From CAYYAQ01 sp964469555 (lineage in GTDB: Bacteria; Planctomycetota; UBA1135; UBA2386), in NCBI GenBank assembly GCA_964469555.1, contig CAYYAQ010000086.1, forward strand, positions 1 through 22,477: a stretch of 22,477 bases of DNA, written 5' to 3'. Within the stretch, counting starts at the first letter, position 1, and every line of letters begins with the position of its first letter. Below the pieces are notes generated by a model, which was not told where the DNA came from, made no database searches, and worked only from the letters and a program-made list of their open reading frames with translations. The translations under genes and the position numbers were made by a program. Shown piece after piece: positions 16,456-22,477 of this stretch.

Positions 16456-18585
16456 ATGAAAGCGCTTCCCCTCCTGCTCGCCCTCGTGATGTCGTCGACC
16501 CTCACCGCCCCGCTCGCGGCGCAGGATCCGTACGACTTGTTCGTCAAGACCTTCAGCCAGGCGATGAAGTTCAGCAATGACGACGCCATCGCCAAGGCCG
16601 TCCAGGGTCAGCCGGCCTCGGCGATACGCCACTACCAGGCGCTGCTGGTTTCACAGCGCCGGACGGAGAAGAAGGAGGAGTACAGCCCTTCGCTGGGGAA
16701 ACTGAAGACCGGGTTCGTGGCCGTGTTCGAGGTCGACACGCTCGATTACGTCGAGCGGCTTTACACCCGCGCCAACGCGGACCGCATCAATCAGTTCTAC
16801 AAGGCGGAAGAGAACCGCGGGAAGCTCTACAAGGACTGGCTCAAGCTCAAGGAGGCTGGCGACCGCAAGGGCATCCTCGAGATCGTCGACCAGGGCTTGC
16901 TCCTCGGGCGGCGTTGCGAGGAGATCGGGCACAAGATCATCGCCGCCGACGTCTACTCGACTCTCGCCGTGATGGTCAACGCCATCCCGAACCACACCGT
17001 GCAGGACACGAAGGACGCGATCGACTACGTCAAGATGTTCATGGCGCAGCGGGACTCTTGGAACTGGAACAAGGACACCTCCTACCTGCAGTGGAAAAAC
17101 TGGGTCGCCGGCACCGAGCTGACGATGAAGGACGAGAAGAAGAAGGCCAAGGAGCGCAAGGACGCTGGCCTGAAGAGAGACGTCGAGGGGCTGGAGAAGT
17201 TCGTCGACGGAAAGAGGAAGCCCTTCGTGAGCAGGCTCGCATTCAAGCCGCTCAAGGCTCTTCCGAAGGACTCGTGCTTCAACGGTGGTGCCGTCCCGAC
17301 GAACTGGCTGTCCTCACGGATCGAGGAGAAGCCGGCGAAGATGGTCTGGTTCAAGAAGCAGGAGGTCTACCTCGTGCGCACGGGTTCGTCCAAGATCGGA
17401 ATCTCGCTCAAGGGCACCCCCGGCGAGAACGTCACCAAGGTCACCGCGGGAACCAAGATCAAGCCGTCGCTGGTGCAGCTGGCCGACAAGTCTCCCTACA
17501 GCTTTGCGTTCTTCATTGGCGGCTCGACCGAGCCGTTCGCCGGCGCGGTCACCAACGTCGCGCCGACGAGGGAGCACATCAGCGTCTACTACCGGAGCAT
17601 GTCGAGCTGGGTCGCGAAGATCAACGAAGAGGAGATCACGTTCTACGACGACAACTGCGATGGCTTGTTGTTCAGCGCGGACCCGATGGCTTACGGGTTC
17701 AAGACTCGCCTGTACGGCTACGGCCCCACGGACCCCCGCGGTGTCGCGATCTTCGATTCGATCAAGATCGGCAAGAAGGGAGCGGTGGTGCCCTACTCGA
17801 GTGCGGTCAAGATCAAGGACACGTGGTTCCTGCTGAAGAGCGCGGACCGGGGGAAGGCCGTCGAGGCGGAGCCACTCCACCCGGGTTTCTTCGATGTCGG
17901 AACGGTCACGATGAAGTGGAGCGGAAGCCGCAACGTGAAGCCGCAGCTCCTGATCATCCGCGGTCGGGATTCGCTGCAGACCACGGCCTTCAACATCGCG
18001 GGCAAGAAGGCCGTCGAGGTCCCGGCGGGCGAGTACGACATCTGCTACGGTCGCGCGGAGAAGGGCAAGGGCGCCCAGACGCAGATGGCGCACATCTTCA
18101 AGGGCGACTCCAAGGTGATCAAAGTCGAGAAGGGCAAGAAGACCGTCGTGAAGCTCGGCGGGCCGTTCAAGTTCGACTTCAAGAAGGGTGGCGACGAGAC
18201 CAACGTCGTGATCGATTCGCTGTTCTTCCGGATCCTCGGCGTGTCCGGCGAGGTCTACGGCAAGATCCAGGGGCCGACGCCCGCCCCCGAGATCGTCGCG
18301 GCCAAGAATGCCAATGGCCGCGGCGCCAAGGTCGTCGGAACCTACGTCGGTATCAGCGGGCCAGTGATCCTCAACACGGCGTCGAAGACGCTCGGCGATG
18401 CCCACGTCAAGGCGGGCAACATCCAGGGGATGGGGGTCAACGTCGCCTATTTCCCGATCGTGAAGGGGGACAAGACCTGCTCCACGGTGTTGAAGTTCGA
18501 GATGCCGTACCCCGGCGCCCTGATCGGGCTTCGGCTGAAGAAGCACAAGATGTTCGGCAAGATCGTGGTGCCGAACTTCAAATAG
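16456..18585 (+). CDS. Large secreted protein of unknown function (709 aa)
   Basis: Residues 1-22 are a Sec signal peptide (MKALPLLLALVMSSTLTAPL, then AAQ cleavage). Residues about 30-270 are mainly helical and rich in Lys and Glu. The remainder looks like beta domains: about 300-440 contains the calcium-loop-like YDDNCDGLL (397-405), in the style of DxNxDG motifs, followed by DPRGVAIFDSIKIGKKG; about 475-590 contains VPAGEYDICYGR and VVKLGGPFKFDF, which resemble a carbohydrate-binding or carboxypeptidase-regulatory-like sandwich fold. I recognise no named family and no catalytic motif. It is probably periplasmic or extracellular, since there is no anchor. It stands between a rhomboid gene and serS without evident functional links. 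Confidence 0.85.
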   Translation: MKALPLLLALVMSSTLTAPLAAQDPYDLFVKTFSQAMKFSNDDAIAKAVQGQPASAIRHYQALLVSQRRTEKKEEYSPSLGKLKTGFVAVFEVDTLDYVERLYTRANADRINQFYKAEENRGKLYKDWLKLKEAGDRKGILEIVDQGLLLGRRCEEIGHKIIAADVYSTLAVMVNAIPNHTVQDTKDAIDYVKMFMAQRDSWNWNKDTSYLQWKNWVAGTELTMKDEKKKAKERKDAGLKRDVEGLEKFVDGKRKPFVSRLAFKPLKALPKDSCFNGGAVPTNWLSSRIEEKPAKMVWFKKQEVYLVRTGSSKIGISLKGTPGENVTKVTAGTKIKPSLVQLADKSPYSFAFFIGGSTEPFAGAVTNVAPTREHISVYYRSMSSWVAKINEEEITFYDDNCDGLLFSADPMAYGFKTRLYGYGPTDPRGVAIFDSIKIGKKGAVVPYSSAVKIKDTWFLLKSADRGKAVEAEPLHPGFFDVGTVTMKWSGSRNVKPQLLIIRGRDSLQTTAFNIAGKKAVEVPAGEYDICYGRAEKGKGAQTQMAHIFKGDSKVIKVEKGKKTVVKLGGPFKFDFKKGGDETNVVIDSLFFRILGVSGEVYGKIQGPTPAPEIVAAKNANGRGAKVVGTYVGISGPVILNTASKTLGDAHVKAGNIQGMGVNVAYFPIVKGDKTCSTVLKFEMPYPGALIGLRLKKHKMFGKIVVPNFK

Positions 18586-18606
18586 GTTCCATCCAGAAAA
18601 CGCGCG

Positions 18607-18651
18607 TCGAATGGGAGCGCGGGCTTCGATAAAGTCCGCGCTGCCATTCGA
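18607..18651 (+). promoter_or_regulatory. Near-perfect 45-nt hairpin before serS
   Basis: TCGAATGG-g-AGCGCGGGCTT (18607-18626) pairs with AAGTCCGCGCT-g-CCATTCGA (18632-18651): 19 base pairs (one G-T), a single central G-G mismatch and a 5-base loop CGATA. It starts 21 bases after the preceding stop and ends 11 bases before the GGAG site of serS. There is no T-tract. It may be a leader regulatory hairpin, a processing site, a terminator of unusual type or a dispersed repeat. Confidence 0.7.
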
Positions 18652-18662
18652 TCCCCAAAGCT

Positions 18663-18666
18663 GGAG
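18663..18666 (+). promoter_or_regulatory. Ribosome binding site of serS
   Basis: GGAG, 5 bases before the GTG at 18672. It supports this GTG start. Confidence 0.6.
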
Positions 18667-18671
18667 TTTTC

Positions 18672-19970
18672 GTGCTCGATCCCAAAGTCATCCGGGAGAA
18701 CCCGGACGCCGTCAAAGCAGGTGCCATCAAGAAGCACTTCCCCGACCGCGTCGAAGCCGTCGACAAGTTCCTCGGGCTGGACGCGGCGATCCGCGGGCTC
18801 ATCCCGACGATCGACGGCCTGCGTTCCGAGCAGAAGACCGCGAGCAAGGAGATGGGCAAGATCATGGGGACGCTGTCGCCCGAGGAGCGCGAGCAGTTCC
18901 TGGCCAAGCAGAAGACCTTGAAGGCTGAGCTTCAGGGCCTCGAGGAGAAGGAGCGCCAGCTGAAGGCCGACCGGGACGAGACCTTGTCATGGATCCCGAA
19001 CATCCCCGATGAGGGCGTCCCCGAGGGCAAAGACGACCAGTTCAACGTCGAGGTGCGGACGTGGGGGGAGATCACGAAGCCCGACTTCGAGGTGCGACCG
19101 CACTACGACCTCGGGGTGGCGCAGGGCTGGATGGACTTCCAGCGCGCGGCGCAGATCGCCGGTTCGCGCAACTACTTCCTGATGGGGGACGGGGCTGCGC
19201 TGCAGGACGCGGTGCTGAGCTACGCCGTCGACCACATGGTCAGCAAGGGCTTCACGCTCGTCGACCCGCCGTTGCTCGTGCGAGACGAGGCGATGCGAGG
19301 CACGGCGTTCTTCCCCGGTGGTGAGGAGCAGACCTACCGCTGCGAGAAGGACGAACTCAACCTCATCGGCACCGCCGAGGTGCCGGTGACGTCGATCCAC
19401 TCCGGCGAGGTCCTCTCCGAGGACGAACTACCGAAGCTCTACGTCGGTCGGAGCTGCTGTTTCCGGCGTGAGGCGGGGACCTACGGCAAGGACACGCGGG
19501 GTCTCTACCGCGTGCACCAATTCCAGAAGGTCGAGCAGGTGATCGTCGACATCGGCGACGTCGAACGCAGCAAGGAACACCACGAGTTCATCGTCCGTAA
19601 CGCGGAAGAGGTGTTGCAGGCGCTCGAGTTGCCGTACCGCGTGGTCGTCGTCTGTGGGGGCGACCTAGGCGCGCCGCAGGTCAAGAAGTACGACATCGAG
19701 TGTTGGATGCCGTCACGAGAAAACTACGGCGAGACCCATTCGGCTTCTCGTTTCCACGACTACCAGGCGCGACGCCTGAAGCTGCGATACCGGCGGAACG
19801 AGAACAAGAAGGTCGCTTTCTGCCACACGCTCAACAACACGGTGTTGGCGAGTCCGCGCATCCTGATCCCGCTGTTGGAGATCCACCAACAGGCGGACGG
19901 CACGGTAGCCATTCCCGAGCCGCTCGTGCCATACATGGGCGGGCGCACGACGATCGGTCGGGCGCTCTGA
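18672..19970 (+). CDS. serS: Seryl-tRNA synthetase
   Basis: A 432-residue class II aminoacyl-tRNA synthetase that charges tRNA-Ser with serine. The N-terminal MLDPKVIRENPDAVKAG and a following helical hairpin (about 30-105) form the tRNA-binding coiled coil. The catalytic domain has TAEVPVTSIHSGE, motif 2 CFRREAGTYGKDTRGLYRVH (from about 263) and motif 3 as NTVLASPRILIPLLE with Arg 396. In the common bacterial form motif 3 reads NGSGLAxGRTLVA; this variant keeps the Arg but has SP in place of xG. The family's DxQARRxKxR stretch is present (DYQARRLKLRYR). A GTG start with a GGAG site at 18663 is chosen. It converges on gspJ. Confidence 0.96.
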   Translation: MLDPKVIRENPDAVKAGAIKKHFPDRVEAVDKFLGLDAAIRGLIPTIDGLRSEQKTASKEMGKIMGTLSPEEREQFLAKQKTLKAELQGLEEKERQLKADRDETLSWIPNIPDEGVPEGKDDQFNVEVRTWGEITKPDFEVRPHYDLGVAQGWMDFQRAAQIAGSRNYFLMGDGAALQDAVLSYAVDHMVSKGFTLVDPPLLVRDEAMRGTAFFPGGEEQTYRCEKDELNLIGTAEVPVTSIHSGEVLSEDELPKLYVGRSCCFRREAGTYGKDTRGLYRVHQFQKVEQVIVDIGDVERSKEHHEFIVRNAEEVLQALELPYRVVVVCGGDLGAPQVKKYDIECWMPSRENYGETHSASRFHDYQARRLKLRYRRNENKKVAFCHTLNNTVLASPRILIPLLEIHQQADGTVAIPEPLVPYMGGRTTIGRAL

Positions 19971-20034
19971 ACAGCCCGGGCGTTGTTCGGTCGGGCATGC
20001 CGCCCTGTTGCCTCGAACTCCCCGGACAGGACCG
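19971..20034. other. Convergent intergenic spacer between serS and gspJ
   Basis: These 64 bases hold several short GC-rich dyads: GCCCGGGC; GGGC-atgcc-GCCC; and CCTGT paired with ACAGG. None is followed by a T-tract. A two-way terminator would be expected here, but none can be called with confidence. Confidence 0.3.
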
Positions 20035-21120
20035 TTAGCGCTTGCCGCCGCCGAACGGATTGCCGCCGCCACCGCCGCCGCCGCCGAACATCCGGAAGAG
20101 GCTGTTGATGTCGATGTTGCCCTGACCACCGCCGGGGGGGAATCCCCGCGGCATGCTCGGACCGAAGCGCTCGACGACGCGACCGCTGCCGCGATTGCCG
20201 TCACGCTTGCCGCCTTCACCCGCCTCGATCGGGTCCAAGGCGCCACCGCCGCCCTTGCCGCCTCTGCCGGGTCCCGCGGGACCCTTGACGCCGCCGTCTT
20301 CGCCGCCACCAGCGCTGCCGCTGCCACCAGCGTCCCCGGAGCCAGGCGGCCCGGGGAAGACCGGGATCATCGCGACCTTCGGCTTCAGGATGTCCATGTA
20401 CTCCTTCTCGAGCACGATGTAGTGGGTGTACTTCTTGTTGTTGTCCTCGAAGTCGTCCACCTCGGAGTGGGTCACTTCGTTGCTGCTCGCGAGCTTCCGT
20501 TCGATGGTGAACTCGATCTTGAGCACCCGGGGCAACTCATCTTTCTCGCTCGAGTCCCACTCTTCGATCTCCTCGGCGTTGTGGCCGAGCGTCTTGTAGT
20601 AGGTGATGTTGAAGCTTCGCAGTCGGTCGTGCACCAGCTGGAATCTCCCGTCCAGGAGTAGCTCGTCGTCGACCATCGGATCCTCGCGCCGCCACAGCTC
20701 CATCAGCAGCGGGTCCTTCGGATTCGGTCGTAGCCAGTAGCCCACTTCGCAGACCGAACTGTGCGCCGGGGTCTCGGCGACGTTCTGGATCGTCGAGACC
20801 GAGTCCGTGCTCGTGATGAAATCGATGCGGTCCGCGGGTTGCCCGTTCAGGTCCAGGTTGCGACCCTTCAGGATCTCGTTGTTCTTGATGTTGTAGATCC
20901 AGAGTCCACGCAGGTCTCGCTCCAAGAGGTTGAGGATCCGCGATCCAGCCTCCGTCGACTCCGTGAGGCTCTCGACCTCGCGGTGGGAACGCAACGTCGT
21001 AATGAACGTCGCGGAGACGGCGACCATCACCGCCGCCGTGATCGCGATGGCGATCAAGACCTCGATGAGCGTGAAACCGTGTTGCTTTGCGTAGATCACT
21101 TTGTACTCCTGACTGCTCAT
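20035..21120 (-). CDS. gspJ: Type II secretion pseudopilin GspJ-like, with glycine-rich C-terminal tail
   Basis: A 361-residue protein with a type IV prepilin leader: 15 residues ending in Gly, then FTLIEVLIAIAITAAVM with the conserved Glu at mature position 5. Length and position after H and I point to the minor pseudopilin J, and REVESLTESTEAGSRILNLLERDLRG matches the J-type neck region in character. Residues about 40-250 form the globular domain. Residues about 254-361 are a low-complexity Gly/Pro tail ending with eight consecutive glycines and NPFGGGKR; typical GspJ is about 200 residues. The ATG overlaps the gspI stop (ATGA). No gspK follows: the next gene is the convergent serS. Confidence 0.82.
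   Translation of the reverse strand: MSSQEYKVIYAKQHGFTLIEVLIAIAITAAVMVAVSATFITTLRSHREVESLTESTEAGSRILNLLERDLRGLWIYNIKNNEILKGRNLDLNGQPADRIDFITSTDSVSTIQNVAETPAHSSVCEVGYWLRPNPKDPLLMELWRREDPMVDDELLLDGRFQLVHDRLRSFNITYYKTLGHNAEEIEEWDSSEKDELPRVLKIEFTIERKLASSNEVTHSEVDDFEDNNKKYTHYIVLEKEYMDILKPKVAMIPVFPGPPGSGDAGGSGSAGGGEDGGVKGPAGPGRGGKGGGGALDPIEAGEGGKRDGNRGSGRVVERFGPSMPRGFPPGGGQGNIDINSLFRMFGGGGGGGGNPFGGGKR
20062..20086. repeat. GCC trinucleotide tract coding for polyglycine
   Basis: A 25-base run of GCC/ACC triplets; on the minus strand it encodes the eight-glycine run at the end of the GspJ-like protein. Such a tract could change length by slippage. Confidence 0.8.
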
Positions 21121-21836
21121 TTCGAGATACCTCCGCCGGGGGCACCTTCTGCGGCGCCCTCGGGACCCTGGACTTGACCTTCGGCGATCGTCTCCGCTTC
21201 CTCAGGGGTCAGCCCCTGGATTGCCATGGTGGACAACCTCGCCTTCAGGACGAAGTGCGAGAACTCCCCACCGTGGTCCTGGACTGCCCGGACATTGGGG
21301 AAGAACACGAACACTGCGACCTCTTCGAATTCGTCTTCACTCGGTGGGAGTTCGTCTCGGGCGAGGCGATCCTCTTCTTCGAGGTCGGACTGTTCGCGGT
21401 ACTGGTAGAACGAGACGCCCTTTTGCCGCGCCTCGCGCAGGTCGTCGCGTTCGCGTTGCCACGCGCGCCGTTCCGAGACGGTGGCGCTTGCCTGGTCTTC
21501 GTTGCCGACCTCTGCCTCGCCCTCGATGTCGCCCTCGAGTGACGAGATTTTCTCCTCACCGATCACGATCTGATACGACCATCCGTCGACGTCCTTCATC
21601 TTCGGGATCGACTTCCGGTCCATCTGGAAGTCGGGTGGCTCTTCGCGCGCACCGGCACGCAACTCCGAGAGGATCTCCTGGGCGAGCTCGCGGGCCACGC
21701 GCCAGTTGCGCGCTTCGCTGGCGTCCACCAGCGATCCGGTCCGGAACATCAGGCAAGTCGTCACCACCAGCGCGACGATGGCCAGGGCGACCAGCGCCTC
21801 GATGAGCGTGAATCCGGATTCTTCGGTCTTGGTCAT
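21117..21836 (-). CDS. gspI: Type II secretion pseudopilin GspI-like, with acidic insertion
   Basis: A 239-residue protein. The prepilin leader MTKTEESG is followed by FTLIEALVALAIVALVVTTC, with Glu 5. EARNWRVARELAQEILSELR fits the I-type N-terminal helix, where ARxLAxE is common. Ordinary GspI is about 120 residues; this one has a highly charged, probably helical insertion at about 93-165 (for example RRAWQRERDDLREARQKG, then a stretch rich in Glu and Asp), followed by a strand EVAVFVFFP. The C-terminus is a short Gly/Ala/Pro tail. The start overlaps the gspH stop by one base (TGATG), and its own stop overlaps gspJ. The assignment rests on the prepilin signal and gene order; it could also be a generic pseudopilin of a related system. 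Confidence 0.75.
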   Translation of the reverse strand: MTKTEESGFTLIEALVALAIVALVVTTCLMFRTGSLVDASEARNWRVARELAQEILSELRAGAREEPPDFQMDRKSIPKMKDVDGWSYQIVIGEEKISSLEGDIEGEAEVGNEDQASATVSERRAWQRERDDLREARQKGVSFYQYREQSDLEEEDRLARDELPPSEDEFEEVAVFVFFPNVRAVQDHGGEFSHFVLKARLSTMAIQGLTPEEAETIAEGQVQGPEGAAEGAPGGGISK

Positions 21837-22420
21837 CAGAAATCCGACTGTTCCGTGGCCTTGAAGATGGCTCGATCGCCTTCAAAGTTGCGGTGGACCT
21901 CGGTGGTGCCGCTCAGGCCCCGGAGGTGGACCGTCCACATCATCTTCGAGCCCTCCTCATCATAACTGAAGTACACCGACTGGTCGGCGGAGAAGCCCTG
22001 CTCATCGAACGTGATGAGGATTTTATCCTTCATCTCGATTTCGCGGCCAGCGATGGAGTGGCCCGCAAACTTGACCCAGTCCTTCAGCGGCTTCCAGCCG
22101 ACCGGAATCGTCTTTGCGAGGGTGTCATCCTCGGTTGTCACGAGTTGGTCCTCGGGAGGCAGCACCAGGCGGATCCGGTTGCCCTGGAGGTCGAGTTCCA
22201 TGCTGTAGGGCTTGCCCTGGATCTTGGCCTCGGATCGGAGGAAATCGATCTTCGAGCGGAACTCGTTGGCCTGGCTATCGAGGGAGGACTCGGGGATCCA
22301 CGCACCCATGTTGGAGACCACCACCTTCGTCACCAGCCCGAGGATGAGGACCACCACCATGATCTCGATGAGGGTGAATCCACCCTGGGAATCTCGAGAG
22401 TTTTGGGAGCGGTGTGTCAC
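21836..22420 (-). CDS. gspH: Type II secretion pseudopilin GspH-like (GspH/FimT)
   Basis: A 194-residue protein starting with GTG at 22420. That start gives a 14-residue leader ending in GG, then FTLIEIMVVVLILGLVTKVVV with Glu 5. Leader, hydrophobic helix and the following SQANEFRSKIDFLRSEAKIQG match GspH/FimT pseudopilins, where an LRSEA-like stretch is typical. The globular part is beta-rich (RIRLVLPPED, ILITFDEQGFS). Minor pseudopilins H, I and J form the tip of the T2SS pseudopilus in the inner membrane and periplasm. The frame stays open upstream to the window edge, so a longer start cannot be excluded, but leader length favours this GTG. The major pseudopilin gene (gspG) may lie beyond the right edge. 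Confidence 0.85.
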   Translation of the reverse strand: MTHRSQNSRDSQGGFTLIEIMVVVLILGLVTKVVVSNMGAWIPESSLDSQANEFRSKIDFLRSEAKIQGKPYSMELDLQGNRIRLVLPPEDQLVTTEDDTLAKTIPVGWKPLKDWVKFAGHSIAGREIEMKDKILITFDEQGFSADQSVYFSYDEEGSKMMWTVHLRGLSGTTEVHRNFEGDRAIFKATEQSDF

Positions 22421-22477
22421 GTTTGTGTGTGCAAGGCCAGGGCGTTCGACTACTTCTGCCTGTCCTTCGCGGTCTTG

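Noticed and set aside
17314..18546. Minus-strand frame of 410 codons opposite the 709-residue gene
   Set aside because: Antisense shadow; the plus frame has a signal peptide and normal composition. I considered whether the plus gene was the shadow and rejected this because of its Lys-rich, structured sequence.
18586..18671. T-box or other tRNA-sensing riboswitch before serS
   Set aside because: No T-box sequence, no specifier loop and only 86 bases; the hairpin is reported without such a claim.
22421..22477. End of an upstream minus-strand gene (eight codons to a TAG at 22450-22452)
   Set aside because: A short Lys-rich tail could be the end of gspG, but eight codons give no support, and another frame is open and continuous with gspH.

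Overview
The window reads as high-GC bacterial chromosome, most likely from a deep-branching member of Planctomycetota. The evidence is indirect: a CRTAC/ASPIC-UnbV protein with an N-terminal TPR region and the paired-cysteine motif common in that phylum, large secreted proteins of no recognised family, a ResB/CcsA cytochrome c maturation pair whose CcsA half carries a very large periplasmic extension, and pseudopilin genes with unusual tails. Shine-Dalgarno sites are mostly weak, and GTG starts are frequent. No tRNA, rRNA, CRISPR array, insertion sequence or phage gene is visible, and genes are tightly packed. I read 20 protein genes, one of them cut by the left edge.

Left part (1-6044). A secreted metalloprotease-like gene (minus strand, cut at the edge) and a small 86-residue unknown (minus) lie opposite a CRTAC1-type VCBS/FG-GAP protein and a TPR lipoprotein (plus, probable operon). 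A convergent two-domain dCTP deaminase (minus) follows.

Middle (6199-14414). A dense plus-strand run: sucC-sucD (succinyl-CoA synthetase), a small membrane protein, tatA, a long-chain polyprenyl diphosphate synthase, a two-repeat lipoprotein, resB and ccsA. Overlapping stop/start pairs (GTGA, TGATG) join the last three. The set joins TCA-cycle energy production to respiratory-chain assembly: a quinone side chain, cytochrome c haem ligation and Tat export. The run ends tail-to-tail with folD, the two stop codons sharing one CTAG palindrome.

Right part (14411-22477). folD (minus) is divergent from a rhomboid protease gene (plus). Then come a 709-residue secreted unknown and serS, with a striking near-perfect 45-nt hairpin just before serS. 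Convergent to these is a minus-strand pseudopilin operon, gspH-gspI-gspJ, whose I and J proteins carry an acidic insertion and a roughly 100-residue glycine-rich tail.

The observations most worth following up are the FolD protein, in which the catalytic Lys of the cyclohydrolase site is Gln; the hairpin before serS; the duplicated cysteine-bearing lipoprotein coupled to resB/ccsA; and the odd pseudopilins. No obviously new multi-gene defence or mobile system is visible.
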